DNA from: Lewinellaceae bacterium
Lineage (GTDB): Bacteria; Bacteroidota; Bacteroidia; Chitinophagales; Saprospiraceae
Direction of reading: 5' to 3'
NCBI GenBank assembly: GCA_020636075.1
Contig: JACJYO010000007.1
Span: forward strand, 248,001-312,000
Length of the DNA stretch: 64,000 nucleotides
Shown here: positions 1 to 9,165 of the stretch, piece after piece
How positions within the stretch are numbered: position 1 is the stretch's first letter
Layout: every line of letters starts with the position of its first letter
Program-made: the position numbers and the translations under genes
The notes under the pieces: generated by a model
The model's input: only the letters and a program-made list of their open reading frames with translations
Told to the model about the DNA's origin: nothing
The model's database searches: none

Positions 1-1
1 C

Positions 2-568
2 TATGGCATTGAAACTGTACGAGAAGCCGTGGAGCATCCGCTGTTGGGGAAATATATCCGCCAGCTGATCACCGAAGAAATTTTGCCAACGCTCGGCCTG
101 CCGGAAGATGCTTCGGTGCAGTTTGCCGCCGATGTGCTCGACCGGTTCCGGAACCCATTTTTGCACCATCAGTTGATCTCAATCGCACTCAATTCCGTTT
201 CCAAATTTAAAGCCCGTTTGGTGCCAACCTTGCTGGGTTATGTGGAACGCTACAATAAACTACCTGAACGTGTGGTGCTGGCCATGGCTGCTATGGTCCG
301 CTTTTACAAAGGCGAGTGGAGTGGCGCAAAAATTCCGTTAAAAGACGAGGCACCGGTGCAGGCGTTTTTTGAAAAAGTCTGGTCCGAATTTCAGCAGGGT
401 GATCCTCAATTCTCCGCCCTGGCCGGAAAGGTGTTGCGGCATGCGGAATTCTGGGGTCAGGATCTCAGTCTTATACCGGGTTTGACTGCGCGTTTAGCAT
501 TTTATCTGGAAAAGTTGCACACGCATCAACCGATGGAGGCGGTGTTGCCGGACTCCGCGACGGTGTAA
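2..568 (+). CDS. uxaB: Tagaturonate reductase (altronate oxidoreductase), C-terminal part, cut by left edge
   Basis: The frame is open to the left edge (phase begins at base 2), so only the last 188 codons are visible. The text matches the C-terminal domain of the mannitol dehydrogenase/tagaturonate reductase family: a helical domain with FRNPFLHHQLISIALNSVSK, close to the block that follows the catalytic lysine region in UxaB. This enzyme reduces tagaturonate to altronate with NADH in galacturonate catabolism, in the cytoplasm. That fits the pectin-degrading genes that follow on the same strand. An in-frame GTG at base 29 is an internal codon, not a start. The family call is firm; the choice of tagaturonate over fructuronate or mannitol rests on similarity and on context. 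Confidence 0.8.
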   Translation, partial: YGIETVREAVEHPLLGKYIRQLITEEILPTLGLPEDASVQFAADVLDRFRNPFLHHQLISIALNSVSKFKARLVPTLLGYVERYNKLPERVVLAMAAMVRFYKGEWSGAKIPLKDEAPVQAFFEKVWSEFQQGDPQFSALAGKVLRHAEFWGQDLSLIPGLTARLAFYLEKLHTHQPMEAVLPDSATV

Positions 569-612
569 GGGGGGCCCTTTTCGGGATACCTGCTAAAAAT
601 ATCCGGGATGTT

Positions 613-742
613 GTAGGGGCGACCCTCGCGGTCGCCCGCAATGATCCGGTCACCCGCAATGCCCCGGTTGCCCGAAAACCAGAGCGCCCCAAAACCATCC
701 CGGGCGACCGCAAGGGTGGGCGACCGCAAGGGTCGCCCCTAC
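613..742. repeat. Inverted-repeat element, GTAGGGGCGACC family, copy 1
   Basis: Bases 613-637 and 718-742 form 25-bp inverted arms with one mismatch, beginning GTAGGGGCGACCC and ending GGTCGCCC. The right arm is preceded by an extra partial copy (about 702-717). The element fills most of the gap between the uxaB tail and the GH43 gene. A second copy with near-identical arms sits at 26705-26799, inside a coding sequence. No transposase is nearby. It is read as a small non-autonomous palindromic repeat. Confidence 0.8.
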
Positions 743-779
743 AACATCGCGTAAAGGCAGTCAAAACAAAATCTCGATT

Positions 780-2369
780 ATGAAAAATACTACGTTGACA
801 ATTCTTTTTCTATTCGGTTTTCTGCATGCCCAAAGCCAGGTCTGGCAACCGGATCTTGGTAATGGCACGTACAAAAACCCGGTAATTTTTGCCGATTATT
901 CTGATCCTGATGCTGTGCGCGTAGGCGACGATTTTTACCTGGTGTCGTCCAGTTTTAATTGTGCGCCCGCCTTGCCGGTGTTGCATTCGAAGGATTTGGT
1001 GAACTGGAAAATCATCAACTACGTTTTTCTGGATCAACTGCCTGATGATCATTTTTCCAAACCACAACACGGCAACGGCGTTTGGGCGCCGTCGATCCGG
1101 TACCATGATGGCTGGTATTACATTTTTTACGGCGATCCGGATTTTGGAATTTATATGTGTAAAACCCAGGACCCGGCTAGCGCCTGGGAAGGGCCGCATC
1201 TGGTGCAGGCCGCAAAGGGCTGGATCGATGCCTGCCCTTTTTGGGACGAAGACGGCAAAGCCTATCTCGTGCACGCCTTCGCGGGTAGCAGGGCGGGAAT
1301 CAAAAGTATTCTGGTGCTGCATCCCATGGCGCCTGATGGTTCAAAATTGCTGGATGAACAAGGCGTGCTGGTTTTTGACGGCCAAAAAGGGCATGGCACC
1401 ATCGAAGGCCCGAAAATGTACAAGCGCCACGGCTACTACTACATTTTTGCGCCAGCAGGCGGTGTGGCTACGGGCTGGCAAACGGTGCTGCGCTCCAAAA
1501 ATATTTACGGACCCTACGAAGAAAAAATCGTGCTCGACCAGGGCAAAACGAAGATCAACGGCCCGCACCAGGGCGCCTGGGTCGATATGCCCGACGGCTC
1601 CGACTGGTTCCTGCATTTTCAGGAGCGCCAACCCTACGGCCGCATCGTACACCTGCAACCTGCTGTTTGGAAAAATGACTGGATCGTTATCGGCAACGAC
1701 CCCGACGGCGATGGCAAAGGCGAGCCGGTAATGACCTGGAAAAAACCAGGGCAAGGACCTGCTTTCGCGCCACAAACTTCCGATGAGTTCAACGAAACCC
1801 GCTTGGGCTTGCAATGGCAATGGCATGCCAACCCGGCGCCCGAATGGGCCTTCAACACGCCTTATGGCTATTTGCGGATGTACCCCGTGGTGCTGCCGGA
1901 TTATCACCGGAACTTCTGGAATCTGCCGAACCTGCTGTTGCAAAAAATGCCCGCTCCGGTATTTACAGCGACGACCAAACTGAATTTTTCGGCGCATGCC
2001 GATGGCGAAAAAACCGGCTTGCTGGTGATGGGGCTCGACTATGCTTACCTGTCCATCGAGCAGGATGGTGGCCGTTTGTACCTCGTACAGGCTAAATGTG
2101 TGGATGCGGATAAGGGGAAAGATGAACAAATGCTGGCCCGAATCCCCATCGATAAAAGCGAACTGCAACTCCGCGTACAGGTAGCCGACGGTGGCACATG
2201 CCGCTTCTCCTACAGCCTTGATGGAAAACAGTTCACGCCAATCGGCGAGCCCTTTCAGGCACGCGAGGGGAAATGGATCGGCGCGAAGGTCGGGTTGTTT
2301 TGCACACGGACTGCCCGGCAAAACGACGGCGGCTATGCCGATTACGATTGGTTCCGAATTTCAAATTGA
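780..2369 (+). CDS. Glycoside hydrolase family 43 protein, secreted
   Basis: 529 residues with an N-terminal signal peptide (cleavage near HAQSQ, residues 16-20). The five-bladed propeller of GH43 is recognisable: DYSDPDAVR holds the likely catalytic base Asp42, WIDACPFWDEDG the pKa-modulating Asp, and GTIEGPKMYKR the acid Glu. A C-terminal beta-sandwich (about residues 330-529) is of the kind found in GH43 beta-xylosidase/arabinofuranosidase-type enzymes. It probably removes arabinose, xylose or galactose side chains from pectin or hemicellulose in the periplasm. The stop overlaps the ATG of the next gene (TGATG), so the two are translationally coupled. Exact substrate cannot be read from sequence alone. 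Confidence 0.9.
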   Translation: MKNTTLTILFLFGFLHAQSQVWQPDLGNGTYKNPVIFADYSDPDAVRVGDDFYLVSSSFNCAPALPVLHSKDLVNWKIINYVFLDQLPDDHFSKPQHGNGVWAPSIRYHDGWYYIFYGDPDFGIYMCKTQDPASAWEGPHLVQAAKGWIDACPFWDEDGKAYLVHAFAGSRAGIKSILVLHPMAPDGSKLLDEQGVLVFDGQKGHGTIEGPKMYKRHGYYYIFAPAGGVATGWQTVLRSKNIYGPYEEKIVLDQGKTKINGPHQGAWVDMPDGSDWFLHFQERQPYGRIVHLQPAVWKNDWIVIGNDPDGDGKGEPVMTWKKPGQGPAFAPQTSDEFNETRLGLQWQWHANPAPEWAFNTPYGYLRMYPVVLPDYHRNFWNLPNLLLQKMPAPVFTATTKLNFSAHADGEKTGLLVMGLDYAYLSIEQDGGRLYLVQAKCVDADKGKDEQMLARIPIDKSELQLRVQVADGGTCRFSYSLDGKQFTPIGEPFQAREGKWIGAKVGLFCTRTARQNDGGYADYDWFRISN

Positions 2370-3295
2370 TGATTGTGCACGTAAAAATTATCCTCTGCGG
2401 GTTGATGCTTGGGGTTTTGGCAAGCGCCGGAACGGCCCAAACCACGCTGCCCATTTGGCCGCCAGGCAAAATGCCCAACGACAACGGCGTACCGGTAACC
2501 GACAGTATCGCTCGCGACCGGATCTGGCAAGTGGCCCGGCCTGAACTGACCGTTTGGCCGGCGCCACCCGAAACAAATACCGGTGCTGCGGTGCTGGTGC
2601 TTTTGGGCGGCGGATATGCCCGCCAGGCAACGCTCACGTTGGCAGGTGAAGTTGTTGACTGGTTTAACTCCCTGGGGGTCAACGTTTTTTTGCTGAAATA
2701 CCGCTTACCACAAGCGCCCAACGTGGTGGTCAGCTACCAGGCCCCAATCCAGGATGCCCAGCGCGCCATGCGACTTATTCGGTCCCGGGCTGCTGAGTGG
2801 GGGGTAGATCCATCTCGCATCGGTGCGATGGGTTTTTCGGCAGGCGGCCATCTGGCTGCTACCCTGGGTACGCACCAGACGGATTATGCCGCCCCTTGCG
2901 ATGCGCTGGATACACTGCCCTTTCAGCCTGATTTTTTGATCCTGATTTCGCCGGTAATTACCATGGGGCGGCAAACACATCAGGGCAGCCGGCAAAACCT
3001 GCTGGGGGAAAACCCGGCGCCGGAACTGGCGGAGGCTTTTTCGCTCGAACATCAGGTCACCGATCAAACGCCGCCAGCTTTTCTGGTACATGCGGCGGAT
3101 GACCCTGCTGTGCCGCCGGCCAACAGCCTGGAATTTGCCCGGGCACTTACCGATCACGGCGTGTCGGCATCATTGCACTTGTTCCCTTTCGGTCAGCACA
3201 GTATTGGCTTGAAAAATAATCCGGGATCAACAGCATCCTGGACGTTGATTTGTGCTCAGTGGCTTCGGGAAATGGGTTTCACAGAAAAAAAATGA
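2369..3295 (+). CDS. Alpha/beta-hydrolase esterase (acetylxylan esterase-like), secreted
   Basis: 308 residues from the ATG at 2369, which overlaps the GH43 stop. The frame is open further upstream, but this start gives a signal peptide (cleavage near SAGTAQ) and coupling. The fold is the BD-FAE/dienelactone-hydrolase-like type: oxyanion region LLGGGY, nucleophile elbow GFSAGGH with Ser157, acid Asp245 in DDPAVPP, and His277 in GQHSIG. Such enzymes remove acetyl or other ester groups from plant polysaccharides. The neighbours (GH43 upstream, pectin methylesterase 4 bases downstream) suggest deacetylation of pectin or its side chains. Esterase fold and triad are clear; the substrate is inferred from context. 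Confidence 0.85.
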   Translation: MIVHVKIILCGLMLGVLASAGTAQTTLPIWPPGKMPNDNGVPVTDSIARDRIWQVARPELTVWPAPPETNTGAAVLVLLGGGYARQATLTLAGEVVDWFNSLGVNVFLLKYRLPQAPNVVVSYQAPIQDAQRAMRLIRSRAAEWGVDPSRIGAMGFSAGGHLAATLGTHQTDYAAPCDALDTLPFQPDFLILISPVITMGRQTHQGSRQNLLGENPAPELAEAFSLEHQVTDQTPPAFLVHAADDPAVPPANSLEFARALTDHGVSASLHLFPFGQHSIGLKNNPGSTASWTLICAQWLREMGFTEKK

Positions 3296-3299
3296 TTGT

Positions 3300-4292
3300 A
3301 TGAAAACGCTTTTCAACCTTCGCCTGAACAACGGACTTTACCCGGGTTTACTCTGGATTTTATTGCTGCTTGTCAGCCAAACAGTGCAGGCTGTTCCCTA
3401 CGATACGCTCCTGGTGGTGGCGCAGGATGGCAGTGGCGGTTACACCCGAATTCAGGATGCCATAGACGACACCAAGGCATTTCCGGATGTCCGCATTACC
3501 ATTTTGGTGAAAAACGGGATTTACCGGGAGAAAGTAACGGTGTTCGCCTGGAATATCCGCCTGACGCTCCGGGGCGAAAGCCCGGAAAAAACCATTATCA
3601 GCTGGGACGATTTTTTTGACAAAATTGATCGCGGGCGCAACAGCACCTTCCACTCCTGGACACTACTGGTGCAAGGCGACGAATGCCGGGTTGAAAACCT
3701 GACCATCGAAAATACTGCGGGGCCGGTAGGGCAGGCCGTAGCCTTGTCGGTTGAGGCAGACCATTGCATCGTCCAAAACTGCAGGATACGGGGGCACCAG
3801 GACACCCTGTACACTGCCGGGCAAAATGCCCGGCAGTATTACAAAAACTGCTATATCGAGGGCACCACAGATTTTATTTTTGGCGCAGCCACGGCCTTGT
3901 TCGACAGCTGTACGATACACAGTTTGAGCAACTCGTTCATTACCGCAGCCAGCACACCTGCAGGCAGGGAATTTGGCTATGTGTTTCGACATTGCCGCCT
4001 GACTGCCGCCGACGGTGTGGATGCTGTGTACCTCGGACGCCCCTGGCGGGATTATGCGCAAACCGTTTTTCTGTACTGCGACCTTGGCGCACAAATTCTT
4101 CCGGCTGGCTGGAATAACTGGACCGTCGAGCGCGAAAAAACCGCCTTCTATGCTGAATTCGGCAACTTTGGGCCCGGGGCAAATACAGATCGACGCGTAG
4201 GCTGGAGCCGCCGGCTTTCGAAAAAACAAGCCCGGAAATACACCCTTCAGAAGATACTGTTGCCGGAAACGTGGGATGCCGGAATGTTTTAA
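3300..4292 (+). CDS. Pectin methylesterase (carbohydrate esterase family 8), secreted
   Basis: 330 residues from the ATG at 3300, four bases after the esterase stop; the longer frame from 3252 lacks a sensible start. A signal peptide ends near VQA (residues 29-31). The right-handed beta-helix family signatures are all present: GIYREKV, GQAVAL (Gln145), QDTLY with acid/base Asp168, DFIFG with nucleophile Asp191, and LGRPW with Arg248/Trp249. It de-esterifies homogalacturonan, releasing methanol and exposing galacturonate for lyases or hydrolases, which must be encoded outside this window. It is the third gene of a tight run with GH43 and the esterase and is very probably co-transcribed with them. 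Confidence 0.95.
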   Translation: MKTLFNLRLNNGLYPGLLWILLLLVSQTVQAVPYDTLLVVAQDGSGGYTRIQDAIDDTKAFPDVRITILVKNGIYREKVTVFAWNIRLTLRGESPEKTIISWDDFFDKIDRGRNSTFHSWTLLVQGDECRVENLTIENTAGPVGQAVALSVEADHCIVQNCRIRGHQDTLYTAGQNARQYYKNCYIEGTTDFIFGAATALFDSCTIHSLSNSFITAASTPAGREFGYVFRHCRLTAADGVDAVYLGRPWRDYAQTVFLYCDLGAQILPAGWNNWTVEREKTAFYAEFGNFGPGANTDRRVGWSRRLSKKQARKYTLQKILLPETWDAGMF

Positions 4293-4737
4293 CATTATCA
4301 CCACGGAGGCATAGAGGGCACGGAGAAACCTTACTCGTCCTACGCCTCAAAGTCGTAGGACGCGTGCCCGTATGGCCTGGCAAAAAATACAAGCCTGGAG
4401 GACATGGAGAATTTGCCCTTTTGTTGCATCAATTAAACTCTCAATTTGGCTTTAACCGCTCCCGTTGCAAAACAGAAAATTTGCGTTCAGCCAGCAGGTA
4501 TGATTTTGAAAAAGCAAATTATTTACCGCGTAAGCCCCAGGCGGCACGATGATTTTTTTCAGCATCGGTGCATTGTCCGCATTTTATTAGTGGGGTGTTA
4601 GTTTTTGAATAGGATTCGGTAAAAAATGCGCCTCACTTTGGGGGACAGAGCGGGATTATTGCAAAGCTTAATATTTTAAGTGAATTCATGTGTGTCACCC
4701 AACGTCCTAGTTAACGTTTTCTAGTATCACCCAATCC
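4293..4737. other. Intergenic region with repeat remnants
   Basis: No gene was found in these 445 bases. Bases 4298-4329 carry a half copy of the CCACGGAGRCAYGGAG repeat also seen near 21.7, 28.8 and 56.0 kb. Bases 4332-4364 form an imperfect palindrome of the CTCGTCCTACG family, whose near-perfect copy is at 24571-24603. The rest is AT-richer sequence that presumably carries the promoter of the DUF4861 gene. No exact TAnnTTTG element was identified there. Confidence 0.6.
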
Positions 4738-5979
4738 ATGCAGAAATTTAGTTGGTTCCTAATTTTAGTTCCGGTATTGCTCGCATCCTGCCAGGGTGGC
4801 GGAGCTGGCTCGGGACGTGTCGAAGTGGTTGTTAAAAACCCGGAAAATTATGCGCAACAGGATGTCCTGGTGCACTTGAATGTTCAGGATTTGCTTGCCA
4901 AGCATCCCGGACTGAATTTTGCCAAAATAAAAGTAGTAGCCGGAGCGCCTCTGCCTTTTCAGATAATCGATGCCGACGCCAACGGCAGTGCCGATGAGAT
5001 TGCCTTTTTGATCGATTTGGATGCAGGCGCTTCCAAATCGGTGTACCTGGAACCCCTTGGTCCGGATGAAAAAGCACCGGAGTTCAAAAAACGAACGCAG
5101 GCAGAATTATCGCATAAGGTCGGCGGCAGTTGGCAAGACCGGAAGTACCAGGGCGGTCAGTTTCAGAACGTCACAGCATTAAGTGTACCGCCGGAGCATA
5201 CCGATCATTCGTGGTATATCCGGTACGAAGGCCCGGGTTGGGAATCTGACCTGGTCGGCTATCGCTTTTACCTCGATTGGCGCAACGCCACAGATATTTT
5301 TGGTAAAAAAACAACGGACATGGTGCTCCAAAATGTCGGCCAGGATGGATTTGACTCCTACCACGAACCGGGAGAATGGGGTATGGATATTTTGAAAGTC
5401 GGCGAATCGCTGGGCATTGGTTCGCTCGGCAGCTGGCTGGGGGACAAAGCCCTGCGGGTAGAAACGACTGATTCGATCCGCTGTGAAATTCCACTCAATG
5501 GCCCGATCCTGAGCATGGTGCGCACCAATTATTCCGGCTGGAAGGTTGGTGATCAGTCGACGGATGCACAGGTTGACTTATCCATTCAGGCCGGGAGCCG
5601 GATGACGCGTTGTGATGTTATGCTGAGCCAACCCCTGCCAAATTTGTGCACCGGCATTGTCAAGGATGAAAATGCACCGGTTTTTAACGACGACGGATCG
5701 CAGGAATGGGCATACCTGGCTACCTGGGGCAGCCAAAGTCTCGCCGAAGACCAGTTGGGCATGGCCATTGTTTTTCCAAAGCAGGCGCTAAAGGAAATTA
5801 CGGAAGATGCGCACAGTCATGTAGTTGTTTTTAACCCGGAGGCACCCAAACTCAGTTATTATTTCCTGGCAGCCTGGGAACAAGAACCCGGGGGAATCAA
5901 AACGCAGGCTGATTTTCAGAACTACCTGAATACAGTGTGTCGCTCCTTGAGCCACCCTGTGCAAGTAACAATTAAGTAA
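4738..5979 (+). CDS. DUF4861 family lipoprotein of the pectin cluster
   Basis: 413 residues with a lipoprotein signal peptide (lipobox LLASC, Cys18), so it is probably membrane-anchored in the periplasm or on the surface. The middle resembles the DUF4861 family: a block around DSYHEPGEWGMDILKVG followed by a Gly-rich turn and the WKVGD segment. The family is beta-rich and recurs next to GH105 and pectin or ulvan genes in Bacteroidota. A direct activity on uronic-acid oligosaccharides is likely but not established here. It follows a 445-base gap, so it may start a second transcription unit with the GH105 and DUF6807 genes. Confidence 0.8.
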   Translation: MQKFSWFLILVPVLLASCQGGGAGSGRVEVVVKNPENYAQQDVLVHLNVQDLLAKHPGLNFAKIKVVAGAPLPFQIIDADANGSADEIAFLIDLDAGASKSVYLEPLGPDEKAPEFKKRTQAELSHKVGGSWQDRKYQGGQFQNVTALSVPPEHTDHSWYIRYEGPGWESDLVGYRFYLDWRNATDIFGKKTTDMVLQNVGQDGFDSYHEPGEWGMDILKVGESLGIGSLGSWLGDKALRVETTDSIRCEIPLNGPILSMVRTNYSGWKVGDQSTDAQVDLSIQAGSRMTRCDVMLSQPLPNLCTGIVKDENAPVFNDDGSQEWAYLATWGSQSLAEDQLGMAIVFPKQALKEITEDAHSHVVVFNPEAPKLSYYFLAAWEQEPGGIKTQADFQNYLNTVCRSLSHPVQVTIK

Positions 5980-6038
5980 AAAAACGAAATGGCCGGTACT
6001 GCCGGTTTTCTTTGATCTCTTTGAAAATGATGTTGCCG

Positions 6039-7304
6039 ATGAAATCCTTGTTTACAATGAATATCAACGCCGGAATCCTGTTTGTACTCCTGGCTTTTGT
6101 CATCTCGGGCGGTTTTAGTTGCCCTGTCGGAACTCCATCCGGTGGACAGGCAATTGCACCGACCCGAAAGGTCACCGTTGCAGTGCCGACAGACCATCCC
6201 TGGTCTGAGCGCATGGTGCTTTCGGTTATAAAACGCTCCCCGGAGGCCTGGATGAATGATTTTAGTCGGGAACCGCGCTGGAGTTACACCCACGGATTGA
6301 TGATGAATGCAATTGTTAAAACAGCAGCACAAACCGGGAAATCGATCTATTTCGACTATGCCAAATCGTACGCCGATACCATGATAAGTGCGGATGGGAC
6401 GATCCGGGATTACGAATTGGCTGATTTCAATATCGACAATATTGCTCCGGGGGCGCACTTGTTTGCGATATATGAAAAAACGGGCGATCCGAAGTATAAA
6501 AAAGCCATTGCCACATTGAAACACCAAATCGATTGGCAGCCGCAAACTACGGATGGCGGCTATTGGCATAAGCTTCGTTACCCCTGGCAAATGTGGCTTG
6601 ATGGGCTGTTTATGGGCGAGCCTTTTTGCGCCGAATACGCCATGCGGAATAACAAACCGGAAATGTTCGACCACATTGCCTTACAATTTACCCTGGCTGA
6701 AAAACACACCCGCGATGAAAAAACAGGGCTGCTTTACCACGCCTGGGATGAAAGCCGGGTGCAGCGCTGGGCAAACCCCGAAACAGGCTGTTCGCCGCAT
6801 TTCTGGGGCCGGGCAGTGGGCTGGTATTGCATGGCCCTGGTGGATGTGCTCGACTTTTTCCCAGAAGATCACCCGCAACGCACCGAACTGATCGCTATTC
6901 TAAACCGCACCCTCGAGGCTGTGCTAAAAGTGCAGGACCCTAAAACCAAAACCTGGTGGCAGGTGCTCGACCAACCCAACCGGAAAGGCAATTACCTCGA
7001 GGCTACCGCCTCCTGCATGTTTACTTACGCCATGATCAAAGGAGTAAATGAGGGCTATCTTCCCGAAAAATTCCGCCAGTTGGCGCAGCAGAGCTATGCG
7101 GGTATTCTGAAACAGTTTATTGAAGTTGGCGACGGCGGGGAGGTAAACCTCAACCAGTGTTGTTCGGTGGCCGGTTTGGGCGGCGACCCTTATCGCGATG
7201 GCTCCTACGAGTACTACATCAACGAACCCATCCGGGCCAACGACGCCAAGGGCCTGGGGCCGTTTATTCTGGCCAGCCTGGAGTTTGAGAAAAATCCGCG
7301 CTGA
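6039..7304 (+). CDS. Unsaturated rhamnogalacturonyl/glucuronyl hydrolase, GH105
   Basis: 421 residues from the ATG at 6039. The frame is open from a TTG at 6012, and ATGs at 6027 and 6057 are alternatives; 6039 and 6057 both give a good signal sequence. The (alpha/alpha)6-barrel family is clear from MWLDGLFMGEPF (catalytic Asp188), HAWDESR and FWGRAVGWY. GH105 enzymes hydrate the 4,5-unsaturated uronic acid at the non-reducing end of oligosaccharides released by pectin or rhamnogalacturonan lyases. A lyase is therefore expected elsewhere in the genome. The putative lipid-attachment Cys28 follows GGFS, which is not a canonical lipobox, so soluble periplasmic export is equally possible. Confidence 0.92.
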   Translation: MKSLFTMNINAGILFVLLAFVISGGFSCPVGTPSGGQAIAPTRKVTVAVPTDHPWSERMVLSVIKRSPEAWMNDFSREPRWSYTHGLMMNAIVKTAAQTGKSIYFDYAKSYADTMISADGTIRDYELADFNIDNIAPGAHLFAIYEKTGDPKYKKAIATLKHQIDWQPQTTDGGYWHKLRYPWQMWLDGLFMGEPFCAEYAMRNNKPEMFDHIALQFTLAEKHTRDEKTGLLYHAWDESRVQRWANPETGCSPHFWGRAVGWYCMALVDVLDFFPEDHPQRTELIAILNRTLEAVLKVQDPKTKTWWQVLDQPNRKGNYLEATASCMFTYAMIKGVNEGYLPEKFRQLAQQSYAGILKQFIEVGDGGEVNLNQCCSVAGLGGDPYRDGSYEYYINEPIRANDAKGLGPFILASLEFEKNPR

Positions 7305-7316
7305 TTTTGGACTTTT

Positions 7317-7410
7317 CCCGCAGATTGGCGCAGAAAAGGACGCAGATTTTCGCAGACATTGATCAGGAAAGTCTGTGAGTAAACTGCGGTTTTCTGCGCT
7401 AATCTGCGGG
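7317..7410. repeat. Fold-back repeat, CCCGCAGATTGGCGCAG type
   Basis: Arms 7317-7337 and 7390-7410 are 21 bp long with one mismatch and start CCCGCAGATTGGCGCAG; the 52-base loop contains a further degenerate CGCAGA copy. The element fills the gap between the GH105 gene and the DUF6807 gene, so it would be transcribed as a hairpin if the two are one operon. No T-run follows, so it does not look like an intrinsic terminator. Confidence 0.75.
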
Positions 7411-7455
7411 AAACATCTCAAGTTCGGATTTTCAACAACAAAATTCCCAACCACC

Positions 7456-8514
7456 ATGAACGGCATTCCATTAATTTTGATATGCGCCTTGTTTTTTGCA
7501 AAAAATGGCCTGGCGCAGCAACGTGTTAACATGGAAGACGTCAGGTTGATTCAGCAAGATTCCCTCCAGCAGGTGGACGTTTTCGTCGGCAGAAAATTAT
7601 TCACAACCTACATCTACCGCACCGGAAGTATGAAAAAACCGGTGTTGTTCCCGATAAATTCAGCGGACGGGCAAACCATCACTCGCGGTTACCCCCTGGC
7701 TACCCGTCCGGGCGAACGAATCGACCACCCGCATCACTACGGCCTGTGGTTCAATCACGGCGTGGTGAACGGCGTCGATTTCTGGAACAATTCAGATGCG
7801 ATTCCGGAATCGAAAAGGAACCGGTTTTACGGTAGTATTTTTCACCAAAGGATAGACCGGATGGCAGATGGCGATCCCGGCGTTTTGGCAGTTGACAAAA
7901 CCTGGGTTATGCCCGACGGCTCTGTGGTTTTGGATGAAAAAACAGAATACCGTTTCCGGGGTGGGGCAGGGTTTCGGCAAATTGACCATACCACCATGTT
8001 GACTGCCCGGGAAAAGCCGGTGGAATTTACCGACTCGAAAGAGGGCATGTTTGCCCTTCGGGTAGCCCGGCAATTGGAACTTCCGGATGACGAAGCGGTT
8101 TTTCTAACCGATTCCAGCCTCCAGATTTCTGCCGAAAAAATTGCAGACCCGGCATGTTGCACCGGAAACTACCTGAACAGCGAAGGGCTCGTTGGAAACG
8201 ACGTTTGGGGGAAACGGGCGCGCTGGGTGAAACTGGCCGGGCAGCTCGACGGAACTCCTGTTGCCCTAGTAATTTTTGATTTTCCGACCAACCCCAACTA
8301 TCCGCCGCATTGGATGGCGCGGGGGTACGGGTTGTTTGGTGTCAATCCGTTTGGAACAAAAATCTACGACCCGGAAGCAGAAGCCCTCAACTTCAGTCTT
8401 GCCCCGGGCGCTTCGGTACAGTTTCGGCACAGGGTGCTGATTTTTAGCGGGAAAGATCCGGACCGGGAAACTATTGAAACGGCTTATCAGGAATTCTGCC
8501 AGGAAAAAAATTGA
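7456..8514 (+). CDS. DUF6807 (PmoA-like) secreted protein
   Basis: 352 residues from the ATG at 7456; the frame runs back to 7375 through a repeat and that part is not credible as protein. A signal peptide ends near GLAQQ. The HPHHYGLWFNHG segment and the later NPNYPPHWMARGYGLFGVNPFG block are typical of the family called PmoA in databases after an early misnaming. These proteins are beta-rich, often paired with sugar-acid and pectin genes, and have no settled biochemical role. The conserved His cluster could bind a metal or sugar. It ends the + strand pectin cluster and converges on the Uma2 gene three bases away. Confidence 0.82.
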   Translation: MNGIPLILICALFFAKNGLAQQRVNMEDVRLIQQDSLQQVDVFVGRKLFTTYIYRTGSMKKPVLFPINSADGQTITRGYPLATRPGERIDHPHHYGLWFNHGVVNGVDFWNNSDAIPESKRNRFYGSIFHQRIDRMADGDPGVLAVDKTWVMPDGSVVLDEKTEYRFRGGAGFRQIDHTTMLTAREKPVEFTDSKEGMFALRVARQLELPDDEAVFLTDSSLQISAEKIADPACCTGNYLNSEGLVGNDVWGKRARWVKLAGQLDGTPVALVIFDFPTNPNYPPHWMARGYGLFGVNPFGTKIYDPEAEALNFSLAPGASVQFRHRVLIFSGKDPDRETIETAYQEFCQEKN

Positions 8515-8517
8515 GGC

Positions 8518-9165
8518 TTATGGCTCGATCTTGATATTCCGGTAGATATCTGCCAGTTTGAGTTTTTTTCGCTCTATGGTCACATAGCCGTTTTCAGGGT
8601 CCTGAACCTCTGCATTGAGCCACTGCCCGGGTTTGTTGGTCCGCGAGTACAGCGAAACGGATGGTTTGTCCTGGTTGACCAGCAGAATATGCTGCACGGA
8701 AGGCAGGGATTTGTACCGGGGTAGTTTTACTGCCAGGTCATAGCGCATGGTAGACCGGGAAAGCACTTCAACGATCACACAAGGATTGAGCAACGTTTTG
8801 ATTTTCCGGTGTCCGCTTTGGTGCACGTGGTACTGAGGTTTGCCGCGCAATACAACGACATCTGCATTGTGCACCGCCTGGAAATCAGGGATGTAGGTGG
8901 CGACATTGCTGCCCAGTATGTGGTAGGGGCTGTCGATGCCAAGGGCTTCAGTTAGCAGATAGATAAGTCTGCCAACCAAGGCTTCATGTGTTAACGAGGC
9001 ATATCCCATAGAAATAATTTTGCCGTCCGAATAATCGATCCGGTACTCGCAGCCAGGCAAAAAGGCGAAATACGCGTCGAGGGTGGCCGGGACTTCCAGT
9101 ATCTCATCCAACTGGAGCCGTTCATCCAACGTTTTGGGCAGTGGTATTGCAGAGGCGCTCGGCAT
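8518..9165 (-). CDS. Uma2 family PD-(D/E)XK nuclease-fold protein
   Basis: 215 residues, no signal peptide. It fits the Uma2 (DUF820) family: N-terminal helix, the EYRIDYSDGKIISMG strand pair, a Pro-Asp (YIPDF) and NADVVVLRG Asp region, then the core VIVEVLSRST with Glu, followed by KLPRYKSLPSVQHILLV. Together these supply the D...E-x-V core of the restriction-endonuclease fold. Uma2 genes are multicopy in cyanobacteria and some Bacteroidota, and their cellular role is not established. It is a single gene between the pectin cluster and nrdJ, with its own upstream gap. Confidence 0.85.
   Translation of the reverse strand: MPSASAIPLPKTLDERLQLDEILEVPATLDAYFAFLPGCEYRIDYSDGKIISMGYASLTHEALVGRLIYLLTEALGIDSPYHILGSNVATYIPDFQAVHNADVVVLRGKPQYHVHQSGHRKIKTLLNPCVIVEVLSRSTMRYDLAVKLPRYKSLPSVQHILLVNQDKPSVSLYSRTNKPGQWLNAEVQDPENGYVTIERKKLKLADIYRNIKIEP

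Noticed and set aside
1341..2321. Minus-strand frame of 326 codons opposite the GH43 gene
   Set aside because: It is a shadow of the GH43 coding sequence with no recognisable domain.
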